Part shown: piece by piece, positions 1-8,465 of the stretch
Layout: the number at the start of each line of letters is the position of its first letter
Numbering within the stretch: the stretch's first letter is position 1
Assembly (NCBI GenBank): GCA_004173475.1
Contig: SEBU01000002.1
Location: 558,001 to 622,000 of the forward strand
Direction: 5' to 3'
Length of the DNA stretch: 64,000 bases
Source: Gammaproteobacteria bacterium
GTDB taxonomy: Bacteria > Pseudomonadota > Gammaproteobacteria > Pseudomonadales > Cellvibrionaceae
Notes under the pieces: model-generated
The model's database searches: none
The model's input: the letters and a program-made list of their open reading frames with translations, nothing else
Told to the model about the DNA's origin: nothing
Position numbers and translations under genes: made by a program

Positions 1-83
1 AAAATTGAGTTTAAAAATCACCTCTAGCCAGTTTTAAATTTCAAGGCTAGTCTTTAATTGAAACCACTGCTTGGGAGCTTTTT

Positions 84-545
84 ATGAACAACCATGACAG
101 CCTCTATCGTCACATTCTTGTGGGTCTGGATTTAACCGATGAAACTCCGCAAGTTCTTTCGAAAGCAATCAAAATTGCGCGCACTTACAAAGCGCAATTA
201 AGTATTGCACACGTGCTTGAACCCATCACATTTGCTTACGGCGGTGATATGCCTTTGGATATTTCTGACGTTCAAGCGCAACAAGTTCAACGAATAGAAA
301 ATGAATTGCAAGAGCTCATAAAAAATATCGATTATCCCGTCGCCCAGGAACATGTTTTGGTTGGCCAGCCCGCTAGCGAATTACACTATTTGGCCGAGCA
401 ACAGGAAGCCGATCTCATTATCGTGGGAAGTCACGGACGCAAAGGCTTCGCATTATTATTAGGCTCAACACCTAACAGTGTTTTACATGGCGCAACCTGC
501 GATGTGCTGGCAGTCTATGTAGCACCGGTGACTCAAGTCGGATAA
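84..545 (+). CDS. Universal stress protein, UspA family
   Basis: A 153-residue cytoplasmic protein with one Usp domain. It opens with a beta strand typical of the family (HILVGLDLTDET, about residues 10-21) and ends with the nucleotide-binding signature GSHGRKGFALLLGSTPNSVL (about 117-136), the G-x2-G-x9-G-[ST] pattern of ATP-binding UspA members. The length fits a single-domain UspA. These proteins support survival under starvation and oxidative stress; the specific role here cannot be told. A GGGAG element lies just before the ATG. The gene converges with uup and is probably monocistronic. The family call is firm; the paralogue is unknown. Confidence 0.93.
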   Translation: MNNHDSLYRHILVGLDLTDETPQVLSKAIKIARTYKAQLSIAHVLEPITFAYGGDMPLDISDVQAQQVQRIENELQELIKNIDYPVAQEHVLVGQPASELHYLAEQQEADLIIVGSHGRKGFALLLGSTPNSVLHGATCDVLAVYVAPVTQVG

Positions 546-557
546 AAAAGCTCACAA

Positions 558-2474
558 TTATTCAGCCTGCTGCATATCTTCCAGCTCGGCCCAACGCTCG
601 AAGCATGCTTCGAGTTCCATTTCAAATTGCGCTAGCGATTCCAGCTTTTCTTCAATCAATTTTGGCGCCTGCGTATAAAAATCGGGCGCACTAACAACCG
701 CTTTCATTGCAACGACACTTTGTTCAAGCTGTTCAATTTTTTTTGGTAGATCTTCAAATTCTTTTTGCAGTTTGTAACTCAATTTTTTTGTACGCGACAC
801 CGTTGCTTGAACAACAGGCTTAGCAATAGGAGCGACTAAAGCGGCTGGAGCCGCTACTTCCTCAGGTAAATCTGATTCCGTCCATTTACCACCCTGACGA
901 ATCCAATCATCGTAACCGCCAATATATTCGAGCACATTTCCACGCCCCTCAAAAGCAATAACGCTACTCACGATATTATTTAGAAATGCACGATCATGGC
1001 TGACTAACAAAACAGTGCCAGCATAATCCGTTAGAATTTCTTCAAGCAGCTCGAGGGTTTCAACATCCAGATCGTTGGTCGGTTCGTCGAGCACTAATAA
1101 ATTTGCGGACTTACTGAATAATTTTGCGAGCAGTACGCGATTTCTCTCGCCTCCAGAAAGTGCACGTAAAGGTGTACGTGCGCGCTCACCGCTAAATAGA
1201 AAATCACTTAAATAAGAAAAAATATGTTTGGCTTTCCCATCGATTTCAATAAAGTCGCGGCCTTCTGAAACATTGTCGACCGCACTTTTATCCAAATCCA
1301 ATTGATCTCGAAGCTGATCAAAATAAGCCACTTTTAAATTGGTTCCCAAGCGTATGGAACCAGATTGAGGTTGCAACTCGCCTAAGATTAATTTTAATAA
1401 GGTACTTTTCCCCGCGCCGTTGGCGCCGACTAAACCTATGCGATCACCGCGAATAATCGTAGAGGAAAAATGTTTAACAATCGGTTTATTTCCCCAGGAA
1501 TATGAAACATCTTTTAATTCTGCAACAAGTTTTCCAGAGGACTCGCCGGTTGCGAGTGCAAAATTTGCTTTGCCAATGACTTCGCGCCGCTCCGCTCGCA
1601 CATTACGCAATTCTTTAAGGGCTCTTACTCTGCCTTCATTGCGAGTACGACGCGCTTTAATGCCCTGGCGAATCCATACTTCTTCTTCCGCTAGTTTTTT
1701 GTCAAATAATTCATTGTGACGAGCCTCTTCCGCCAAGGCTTGTTCGCGATAAACCAAATAGCTCGCGTAATCCCCAGACCAATAACGCAAATGTCCGCGA
1801 TCCAACTCAACGATATGCGTTGCTAATGTTTGTAAGAGTGAGCGGTCATGGGTGATAAAAACCAGGGCACCATTAAAATTGAGCAATTGTTTTTCCAACC
1901 AATCAATCGCCGCTATATCCAAATGGTTTGTCGGTTCATCGAGCAAGAGAACATCCGGATCAAGAACTAATGCACGCGCTAAAGCAACGCGCCTACGCCA
2001 GCCACCGGAAAGTTCGCGCATGTATTTATCAGCAGGCAAATCCAGGCGAGTTAATATTGATTCTACTTTTTGTTGCATGGACCAGCCGTCACGCGCTTCG
2101 ATGTCGTGCTGCAATTTTTCCATTCGCGCTAAAGTCGTATCACCAAACTCAGTACCGTGGGCAAGATGATGATATTCGCTTAGCAAATCACCCAAACCAG
2201 GAAATGCGCTTGCCACCGAATCGAACACCAAACGATCGTCTGCATCAGGCAAATCTTGTTCAAGTCTCGCGATGCGTATTCCACTTTGTAAAATAACCTC
2301 GCCCTTATCAAGATCAACTTCACCGGCGATCACTTTAAGCAAGCTGGATTTCCCCGCGCCATTTCGCCCAATCAAACACAAGCGATGGCCTTTCTCAACA
2401 ACGAGGTCAATTTCATCCAGCAATACTTGCAGGCCATAACTTAGGTAGGCTTTTTCGATTTTGATAAGAGACAT
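558..2474 (-). CDS. uup: ABC-F ATPase Uup
   Basis: A soluble ABC-F protein of about 638 residues with two ATPase domains and no membrane segment. Domain 1 has Walker A GRNGAGKSS, signature LSGGWRRR and Walker B LLLDEPTNHLD. Domain 2 has GANGAGKST, LSGGERNR and LVLDEPTNDLD. A charged C-terminal tail of about 80 residues is predicted coiled coil, as in E. coli Uup, where it binds DNA. Uup acts on ribosomes and branched DNA and limits transposon precise excision. I chose the internal ATG at 2474 (MSLIKIEKAYLSYG) because family members begin there; an in-frame ATG six codons upstream is possible. It converges with the stress-protein gene and has only a short gap. Confidence 0.93.
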   Translation of the reverse strand: MSLIKIEKAYLSYGLQVLLDEIDLVVEKGHRLCLIGRNGAGKSSLLKVIAGEVDLDKGEVILQSGIRIARLEQDLPDADDRLVFDSVASAFPGLGDLLSEYHHLAHGTEFGDTTLARMEKLQHDIEARDGWSMQQKVESILTRLDLPADKYMRELSGGWRRRVALARALVLDPDVLLLDEPTNHLDIAAIDWLEKQLLNFNGALVFITHDRSLLQTLATHIVELDRGHLRYWSGDYASYLVYREQALAEEARHNELFDKKLAEEEVWIRQGIKARRTRNEGRVRALKELRNVRAERREVIGKANFALATGESSGKLVAELKDVSYSWGNKPIVKHFSSTIIRGDRIGLVGANGAGKSTLLKLILGELQPQSGSIRLGTNLKVAYFDQLRDQLDLDKSAVDNVSEGRDFIEIDGKAKHIFSYLSDFLFSGERARTPLRALSGGERNRVLLAKLFSKSANLLVLDEPTNDLDVETLELLEEILTDYAGTVLLVSHDRAFLNNIVSSVIAFEGRGNVLEYIGGYDDWIRQGGKWTESDLPEEVAAPAALVAPIAKPVVQATVSRTKKLSYKLQKEFEDLPKKIEQLEQSVVAMKAVVSAPDFYTQAPKLIEEKLESLAQFEMELEACFERWAELEDMQQAE

Positions 2475-2537
2475 AAAAATAGTGTTATCCAAAAAATGCA
2501 GGTTGCTTATGCAACCGAAAATAATCCGTGAATGTTA

Positions 2538-3020
2538 TTACTTGTTTTTTTTCAGCAAAATAAGCCGCGTACCGCTTGTAAGATCGTGCAATAAACGCCG
2601 CTGTGGATGAGCGAAGGAGAGCCAATAACCAATACCAAAAAATCCTAGGGAAAATAGCGCGGTGAGGCTGCGTTTGTAAGCTTGTGAGCGAGAGATAAGT
2701 TGATAAGTGCGCTCATCCACAACCTGTATGCGCCAGGTTTTCATCCCTAATGTTTGGCCAAATTTTTGCCAAAAATAAATATAAAAAAACATCAAACATA
2801 ACAACCAACCAAATGTAATAGCGAGTTTTGCAGGGGCCGCCCATTCTATTCGATGCCCCGCCTCCGGTTGCCCCATCGTAGATACGCTAACAGTTACCAC
2901 CAGCGCGCCATAAGCGATGCTAATCGCTGCAAGCAACAGGCCGTCGTAGACCATAGACGCAAATATTCTCAATAAGCCAGGCGATGCAAATTCAATTGCA
3001 GATTCGGTTGTAGTTTTCAT
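2538..3020 (-). CDS. RDD family membrane protein
   Basis: A 160-residue inner-membrane protein with an RDD domain. Hydrophobic segments lie near residues 27-47, 70-90 and 118-135. The family-typical stretch QKFGQTLGMKTWRIQVVDE lies after the second segment, and RRLLHDLTSGTRLI lies near the C terminus. RDD proteins are small membrane proteins of mostly unknown function; some act as ion antiporters. The gene starts 10 nt after the stop of the cyclase-FHA gene, so the two are probably co-transcribed, which suggests a shared membrane signalling or homeostasis role (inference). Confidence 0.85.
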   Translation of the reverse strand: MKTTTESAIEFASPGLLRIFASMVYDGLLLAAISIAYGALVVTVSVSTMGQPEAGHRIEWAAPAKLAITFGWLLCLMFFYIYFWQKFGQTLGMKTWRIQVVDERTYQLISRSQAYKRSLTALFSLGFFGIGYWLSFAHPQRRLLHDLTSGTRLILLKKNK

Positions 3021-3030
3021 GAATGTAAAA

Positions 3031-3927
3031 TTAGTGCTGGAAATGAATCAACCAGGGATTGGAGGGATTAACCTGTTGACCAACGCTAATAACACCCTTG
3101 CCTTGCAGCGGAGCTTCCTCACGACGCAAATAGATGGGAGTTTTGTTTTCTTCGTGGACATAGGTGCCGTTGGTCGAGTGATCAACCAGCACGTATTTTC
3201 CACGTCGGAACTCTATATGGCAATGCTCTCGGGAACACACTGAATGTTCCATGCGCAAATTGACTTTATTATGATCACGTCCGATGGTGTAAGGGGTTTG
3301 ATCAGGGAGGATGCAGATGACTTGCTCGCCGATTTTGAGCGTAAGTTGGAAAGTAGCAACAAAACGTGTGAGGTCGTGGATCGGCATTACGCGAGTAGAA
3401 AGGTCGTTCTCCTGAGAACTCTCCCACGCGAGCCGATAGATAATCGATTTTTCGCTATCACCTTTGATGTTTACACGATCAAATAACTGACATTGTGGTG
3501 CGAGGCTATGATCAAGCTCGTCTGTGACACCTTGCGTAATTAAAATTTGGTTAGCGCGTGCTATATGCGCAACGAAAGCAGCGTCGTTAACGGTGTCGCC
3601 AAAAACATCGTTTGGAGTAACGACAGTGTCGCCGTAGGCTATTCCAATTCGAATTCCCAAACCTATATCCGCAAACTCCCGACTCGAGCGCTCCTGTATC
3701 GCTATAGCCACACGACATGCCGTGGCTGCGCTGTCAAAACGAGCCATAACTTCATCGCCAATCGTCTTAACAACCATGCCTTCATGAACAATAGTCGTGG
3801 CTGCCATATGGCTCACCACATCATCAACAATTGCTTTTGCCTCTTGATTACCTAATTGTTTATAAAGTGCGGAGCTGCCAGAAACGTCGGCAAACATAAT
3901 CGCTTGGTAGGTATTTTTATTAAGCAT
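3031..3927 (-). CDS. Class III nucleotidyl cyclase-like domain fused to FHA domain
   Basis: A 298-residue soluble protein. Residues about 6-140 form a class III adenylate/guanylate cyclase homology domain with both metal-binding aspartates (D14 in FADVSG, D58 in TIGDE) and Lys54. The usual VN-x-A-A-R motif reads VNDAAF, so the transition-state arginine is Phe118. Residues about 195-290 form a forkhead-associated domain with GR (216-217), SREH (232-235) and NGT (253-255), which binds phosphothreonine peptides. Cyclase-FHA fusions couple nucleotide synthesis to Ser/Thr phosphorylation. Because of the Arg-to-Phe change, catalysis is doubtful and the domain may act as a sensor. It lies immediately upstream of the RDD gene in a likely operon. 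Confidence 0.88.
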   Translation of the reverse strand: MLNKNTYQAIMFADVSGSSALYKQLGNQEAKAIVDDVVSHMAATTIVHEGMVVKTIGDEVMARFDSAATACRVAIAIQERSSREFADIGLGIRIGIAYGDTVVTPNDVFGDTVNDAAFVAHIARANQILITQGVTDELDHSLAPQCQLFDRVNIKGDSEKSIIYRLAWESSQENDLSTRVMPIHDLTRFVATFQLTLKIGEQVICILPDQTPYTIGRDHNKVNLRMEHSVCSREHCHIEFRRGKYVLVDHSTNGTYVHEENKTPIYLRREEAPLQGKGVISVGQQVNPSNPWLIHFQH

Positions 3928-4123
3928 CTCGGTTATTTATCGTCAACACAATGTAAGAGGTCATAATCATGCGAATTCTAACAGCATCAACCACTTAATA
4001 AGCATCCCTTCACATTATTATCGTAAAATAAATGCAAATTCATTTAACTACACGAAAAATATACTTTATTTAACGCTTAAATTTGCAAGAAAAAATAGCT
4101 GGCGCCGCAATCATACAATCAGA

Positions 4124-5053
4124 TTATTTCGCTCTCGCTTCTTTTATATATTCATATGCCGACTGAATTGCTTGAAAACATTCGGTCGATGATTGAATCA
4201 TATAGGAGGGTAAACCGAGTCCCATAAGCTTGTCAGGGTGGTACTGACCGATAAGGTTACGATATGCCTTTTTAATTTCTACATCACTCGCGTTCCTGGA
4301 TAGACCAAGAACCTTAAAAGCCTCGTCCAATTGATCGTCGCGGGTATTAAAATCTTCCGTTTTCTCAGCGCAGCTTTCACCGTCTGTCATATCAAACACG
4401 TTTTGAGTTTGGCCTTCGTCCGAATCTGTTTGATTCGCCTTGTTTTGACCAGAACATTGGTTAACTGAAGCGCCTCCTGCGTCATCATTTGCTTTGCATT
4501 CACCCTGTGGTTTTGCAGCCTGAGTTTTTTTCTTCATCCCCTCAGTAAAATTATATTGGGAAGAAATCATCTCCAACAAATGTTTGAAGGTGACTGAAGA
4601 ATAACCTAGCCCTGCTGCAATTTTCTGTACCGCATCCGTCTCCCGTGTTCCCAATAAACCGTCGACCCGAGCAAGGGATATTAGATACACCAGAAGTATT
4701 TGGACAAGATTCGGACTTTTTTTTGCCAACCCATAGAATTCCTTAACGGTTGCATCGGCGTCAAAATTTACATCGGCGCCTAGCTTGAACAGACGTATGG
4801 CTTCACGTTTTTGTTCCGCATTAAGGTCCATTTTTTCCATATACACTTCGGTACGTTGAACTTCCAGTTTATTAACAGGGCCATCGCGCTTGGCGACATA
4901 GCCGAGCAAAGTGAAAACTGTGCGGAAAAATAAATCTTGAACCTGATTCAAACTCTGCTGGGAGGTTTGACCCGTCCAGACACCCAGCTTTGCGCCCCAT
5001 AAAAAATAAGAAAGAAATAAACCCGCGCATAAAATTGCAATAGATAAGGCCAT
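4124..5053 (-). CDS. djlA: Co-chaperone DjlA, membrane-anchored J protein
   Basis: A 309-residue protein with one N-terminal transmembrane helix (about residues 3-19), a TerB/DjlA-like helical domain (about 35-170), a low-complexity acidic Ser/Asn/Gln-rich linker (about 175-240) and a C-terminal J domain. The HPD triad is at 272-274 within YHPDKLMGLGLP. This order matches E. coli DjlA, a type III DnaJ that stimulates DnaK from the inner membrane and modulates the Rcs stress response. The ATG at 5053 has GAGG upstream. The linker is longer and more polar than in E. coli. The gene is followed by 196 nt without features and preceded by a long AT-rich gap. Confidence 0.9.
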   Translation of the reverse strand: MALSIAILCAGLFLSYFLWGAKLGVWTGQTSQQSLNQVQDLFFRTVFTLLGYVAKRDGPVNKLEVQRTEVYMEKMDLNAEQKREAIRLFKLGADVNFDADATVKEFYGLAKKSPNLVQILLVYLISLARVDGLLGTRETDAVQKIAAGLGYSSVTFKHLLEMISSQYNFTEGMKKKTQAAKPQGECKANDDAGGASVNQCSGQNKANQTDSDEGQTQNVFDMTDGESCAEKTEDFNTRDDQLDEAFKVLGLSRNASDVEIKKAYRNLIGQYHPDKLMGLGLPSYMIQSSTECFQAIQSAYEYIKEARAK

Positions 5054-5984
5054 CCTATGTACCTCAGTGAAGGGACCTATAGAAAGTGTTCATGGCCTGA
5101 AATTAAAATTCCGTTCGTTACCGAACCAGATAAGTTGACGCCAATTTTTGACTTTAAATGTCAGTCGATTCAGATTGACTTTAAGGCCAGTATAAAATCT
5201 GTTTCAAAAAAATTATTACAGCGAACAAATGTTTTGATAGGAAAGAAAGGTGGCGAAAATTATTTGAATTATTGTGGCAAAAAGCGTAGTGGAACTCCTA
5301 AACAAAAATATTTCTCATACACCATCATTGGCGCCAATAAAATTTCTCGCTAATAAATAGTTTTCAATTATCCGAGACTTGATGTGATTTTTTGCAGCCT
5401 TCGGGCACACGCGATTTGCTCACTGTAAGATGGATTTACCCACGCGACTCACATCCAAACATGTAACAACATTGAGAATGAGTGCAAGTGAGTCGTACAT
5501 TATTGAAAAGTTCCAAAATGCGTCTCAATGCATCGATTGGTCAAAAAGCGAACTGCTTCACTAAATATAAAAGCAATTATTTGAAAGGTGGCAATCTGAA
5601 ATTTTTCATTAATACTTTCCCGACGACCATAAATAAACTTTGTTACAAATGGTGTGCGAAATATTTTTGCTTGGATTTTAAAAAAAAGAAGTCGTAGATC
5701 TTCAGGCCTGGATCAAGTTACATCCAAATTTTACCGCACCATTTTCGATCAAAATTATTTCAAATTTACTTGCGCTTAATTGGCGCCAAACTGGCGCCAA
5801 AATGGTTTAAGTCAAAAAAAAATGAATAAAATCATGCGCCAGTTCATGTTTTGGAATCTATGGGGTTGCCGGAAAATTGAAGCTAGGTATGGTGCGCTGG
5901 TTAACTTAAGGGCGTGTCCCAAACAGCTGTAAAAGAGACGAATTTTTGATCAGCTCAAATCTTTAACAGCACTACGGAGCTTCT
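5054..5984. other. AT-rich intergenic region, 931 bp, no supported gene
   Basis: The region lies between the start of djlA and the CBM6 gene. Two plus-strand reading frames (5057-5353 and 5482-5697) have no recognisable domain or ribosome-binding site and are Lys/Asn-rich, as random AT-rich DNA would give. What stands out is three copies of the palindrome TTGGCGCCAA or its close variant, one at 5328 and a pair at 5780-5802. The rest probably holds the djlA promoter and the upstream control region of the CBM6 gene. I cannot place a convincing promoter box. Confidence 0.6.
5780..5802. promoter_or_regulatory. Tandem GGCGCC palindromes upstream of CBM6 gene
   Basis: TTGGCGCCAA (5780-5789) is followed by TGGCGCCAA (5792-5800). 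The centres are 11 bp apart, one helical turn, about 190 bp before the CBM6 start. The spacing suits side-by-side binding of a dimeric regulator. A further copy is at 5328-5337. No regulator is identified; the role is inferred from symmetry and spacing only. Confidence 0.4.
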
Positions 5985-7139
5985 ATGTCAACCAAACTCA
6001 ATTTCCCTCGTTTTAGTGCAGCAATAGTGAGAGCAACCATCTTAAATCAAAAAGCCCTACGGAAAATGGCCACGGTTTTTGCCTTGTGCGCGCCCCTGGT
6101 TGGTGCAGTTCAAGCCCAGGCAGCAGTCTCCACTTATACCATTCCCTTCACGCTTCAAGCAGAAGAGTACTCAGATTCTAAAGGTGTTGGAAATGAAACC
6201 TCCACTGATAGCGGGGGCGGGTTATACACGGCCTATATCAACACCGGCGATTGGATGGACTACCGCAACCACAAGGTAATTATTCCTTACACAGGTAGGT
6301 ACGTTATCAGCTACAGAGTTTCAAGCCCGCATGACGGAACATCGTTTTCCTTTAACAACCTGAATCCGAGTGGGACAATCACCAGAATTAATCTGATCAA
6401 TGTTCCTAACACCCATGGCGCTCAGAGATGGACTACGGTTCAAACAACGGTAACCCTTAAGGCCGGACCACATCATTTCAACGTGAAAGCCGTAAGCGGA
6501 GTATTCACTCTAAATTGGATTAAGATTGTTGCTGCTAATCAAGCTGGTACCTCATCATCCAGTTCAAGCAAGGTGTCCAGCTCTAAGTCTTCGGTCGCTA
6601 GCAGCCGCGCAATATCTTCTGTAGCTAAGTCGTCGGTTGTGAGCTCAAGCAAAGCCGCGTCAAGTGTGCCGGCAGTAGTTTCATCGCGTGCAGCTTCTTC
6701 TCTACCTAAGTCGTCTGCTAAAGCAGTTTCAAGCTTGGCTATCTCTAGCAAAATGTCGTCAAGCGTGAAATCAAGTTTGGCAAGCTCGAGTAAAGTGTCT
6801 TCGTCATCTTCCAGCGCTAAGTCTTCGTCAGTCGCGTCTTCTAGCCTAAGTTCAAGCAGCGCTCCTGCTAGCGGATACACGGCAGTGTCAGGCCCTGTAG
6901 GCTTAACCTGGATCGCACCGAAGTTGCGGGAAGACAAATCAGCCTTGGATATTACCGAACTTGGTGGTTATAGATTGCGCTACAAAGCCGCTGAAGATTC
7001 AAAATATACTTACATCGTTATCAATGATCCATGGGCAACCACTTACAACTTTAGCTGGTTAGAAGGAGTTTATATCTTCGAGATTGCTGCCTTTGACGAT
7101 GCCGGACTGTTAAGTGACTTCTCCAGCTTCACGGAATAA
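5985..7139 (+). CDS. Secreted CBM6 protein with serine-rich linker and FnIII-like domain
   Basis: A 384-residue predicted secreted protein. The N terminus has a long basic region and a hydrophobic core (about residues 28-45) ending AQA, a likely signal-peptidase I site. Residues about 54-183 form a family 6 carbohydrate-binding module: it opens with TLQAEEYSD, has GDWMDYRN near 88-95, and ends with a LNWIKI strand. Residues about 188-295 are a serine/alanine/lysine linker of the Cellvibrio type. Residues about 298-384 resemble a fibronectin type III fold. There is no catalytic domain, so it probably binds xylan or beta-glucan, or helps attach cells or partner enzymes. GGAG lies 5 nt before the ATG, and a strong terminator follows. 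Confidence 0.85.
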   Translation: MSTKLNFPRFSAAIVRATILNQKALRKMATVFALCAPLVGAVQAQAAVSTYTIPFTLQAEEYSDSKGVGNETSTDSGGGLYTAYINTGDWMDYRNHKVIIPYTGRYVISYRVSSPHDGTSFSFNNLNPSGTITRINLINVPNTHGAQRWTTVQTTVTLKAGPHHFNVKAVSGVFTLNWIKIVAANQAGTSSSSSSKVSSSKSSVASSRAISSVAKSSVVSSSKAASSVPAVVSSRAASSLPKSSAKAVSSLAISSKMSSSVKSSLASSSKVSSSSSSAKSSSVASSSLSSSSAPASGYTAVSGPVGLTWIAPKLREDKSALDITELGGYRLRYKAAEDSKYTYIVINDPWATTYNFSWLEGVYIFEIAAFDDAGLLSDFSSFTE

Positions 7140-7187
7140 CCGGGGTAAAGATTAACGCTATCAGGTTTCAACGATAGGTTTAATCTC

Positions 7188-7227
7188 AAAACGGGCAAAT
7201 CACTAACATTGTGATTTGCCCGTTTTT
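7188..7227 (+). terminator. Rho-independent terminator after CBM6 gene
   Basis: A stem of about 16 bp built on AAAACGGGCAAATCAC and its complement, with a 7-nt loop, runs directly into a T-run at 7223-7227. It starts 49 nt after the CBM6 stop codon. Confidence 0.9.
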
Positions 7228-7336
7228 ATTTGTGCCTAAAATGATTAGGTATAAATAATTACTTGGGGTGAATCTTAAATACGCAATTGTGCATCTAAGT
7301 CGTTGTGGGATGACCAATCACACTCTTGGAGATGCA

Positions 7337-7531
7337 ATGTTAACGTTCGTATGTTGGTTATTATTATTTGTAGTTTGCTGGCCCTTGGCAATTATTGCTC
7401 TCGTGCTTTGGCCGTTTGTTTGGCTGCTGTCTCTGCCATTTCGCCTCATAGGCATTACATTCGAAGCAGTTTTTTCGTTGCTACGCGCTATTTTATTATT
7501 GCCCGCTAGGGTGTTGGGTCAAGGCAAATAA
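7337..7531 (+). CDS. Small hydrophobic membrane protein
   Basis: A predicted 64-residue protein starting MLTFVCWLLLFVVCWP. Nearly the whole length is hydrophobic, giving two closely spaced membrane segments (about residues 3-27 and 35-55) and a short basic C terminus (ARVLGQGK). I chose the ATG at 7337 because GGAG lies 5 nt upstream; longer frames starting at 7268 or 7310 lack such a site and would add a polar extension. Small proteins of this composition are common in gammaproteobacteria without an assigned role. It stands alone between two terminated or distant genes. Confidence 0.6.
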   Translation: MLTFVCWLLLFVVCWPLAIIALVLWPFVWLLSLPFRLIGITFEAVFSLLRAILLLPARVLGQGK

Positions 7532-7703
7532 CTTCCCTCCATGTTTTGCATTAAACACTCCTTTGGATCAAAAAACTCCACGTCTAGCGCTGCGTTTGCC
7601 AGCACACAGACACTCCCTTTCCGCCAAAATAGCATCTTTACATAAGCGTAAGCGCTTAATCTGCATGTAACTCTGATGAAATCAAAACCTGACGGAGAAA
7701 TTT

Positions 7704-8444
7704 ATGCCAGAGGGCCCCTCGATAGTTATCCTTAAAGAATTGGCCGAAGACTTTGTCGGAAAAAAAATTTTGCGAGTTGGAGGTAACAGCAAAATTGATT
7801 TGTCTCGATTAGTCGGCCAGCAGATCAAATCATTACGAACATTTGGAAAGCAATTTCTGATCGAATTTTCCGAGTTTTCAATAAGGGTACATTTATTGAT
7901 GTTTGGTACTTACCTTATCAATGAACGTAAAGAAGCAACGCCGCGTTTAAGCCTGCAGTTTGCGAATAAAAAAGAAATTAATTTTTACGCTTGTTCAGTT
8001 AAGTATCTCGAAGGCGATCTGGATAATATTTATGACTGGAGCGCGGACGTTATGTCTAAGACATGGGATCCTGCTGCGGCCCGCGCTAAAATAAAGTCCC
8101 TACCAGAAAGCCTTGTGTGTGATGTATTGTTAAATCAGGATATTTTTGCAGGTGTTGGCAATATTATAAAAAATGAAGTTTTATTTCGTATTCGCGTTCA
8201 TCCCCTTTCGCAAATTGAATTTCTACCGTCAGCGAAATTGCGTGCGTTAATCGAAGAGGCGCATAAGTACAGCTTCGAATTTCTAGCCTGGAAAAAAGCC
8301 TTCGTGTTAAAAAAGCATTGGCTTGCACATAATAAAAGTACTTGCCCTCGATGCAAGATACCTTTTGAACGCGCTTACTTGGGCAAAAACCATAGGCGCA
8401 GCTTTTTCTGCGAAAAATGTCAGAAAAAATATGCGCCGGATTAA
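7704..8444 (+). CDS. nei: Endonuclease VIII-like DNA glycosylase (Fpg/Nei family)
   Basis: A 246-residue base-excision repair enzyme that removes oxidised bases and nicks DNA by beta/delta-elimination. After Met removal the catalytic N-terminal proline and adjacent glutamate are present (MPEGPS). The conserved lysine is in FGKQFL (near residue 52). The helix-two-turns-helix region reads DIFAGVGNIIKNEVLFRIRV. The C terminus has a four-cysteine zinc finger (CPRC at about 213-216 and CEKC near 236-239) with arginines just before the second pair. MPEGPS rather than MPELPE, and the overall spacing, favour the Nei over the MutM branch, but the substrate range cannot be read from sequence. It converges with the DUF4197 gene. 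Confidence 0.87.
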   Translation: MPEGPSIVILKELAEDFVGKKILRVGGNSKIDLSRLVGQQIKSLRTFGKQFLIEFSEFSIRVHLLMFGTYLINERKEATPRLSLQFANKKEINFYACSVKYLEGDLDNIYDWSADVMSKTWDPAAARAKIKSLPESLVCDVLLNQDIFAGVGNIIKNEVLFRIRVHPLSQIEFLPSAKLRALIEEAHKYSFEFLAWKKAFVLKKHWLAHNKSTCPRCKIPFERAYLGKNHRRSFFCEKCQKKYAPD

Positions 8445-8465
8445 AATAAATTGACGTTAATTCAT

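Noticed and set aside
24-50. 6-bp inverted repeat CTAGCC/GGCTAG with a 15-nt loop at the left edge
   Set aside because: Too short a stem and too long a loop to call a terminator, although it might end a gene outside the window.
5057-5353. 98-residue plus-strand frame after djlA start
   Set aside because: No domain, no ribosome-binding site, Lys/Asn-rich composition expected from AT-rich DNA, and it overlaps the region where the djlA promoter should lie.
5482-5697. 71-residue plus-strand frame
   Set aside because: Same reasons; low-complexity Lys-rich and no family resemblance.
6539-6937. 132-residue minus-strand frame rich in Leu, Asp and Glu
   Set aside because: Mirror image of the serine-rich linker of the CBM6 gene; the bias arises from the reverse complement of serine codons.
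7649-7658. TAAGCGCTTA, LacI-type half-site palindrome before the glycosylase gene
   Set aside because: A 10-bp palindrome is expected many times by chance in 64 kb, and the gene is not a typical LacI-family target.
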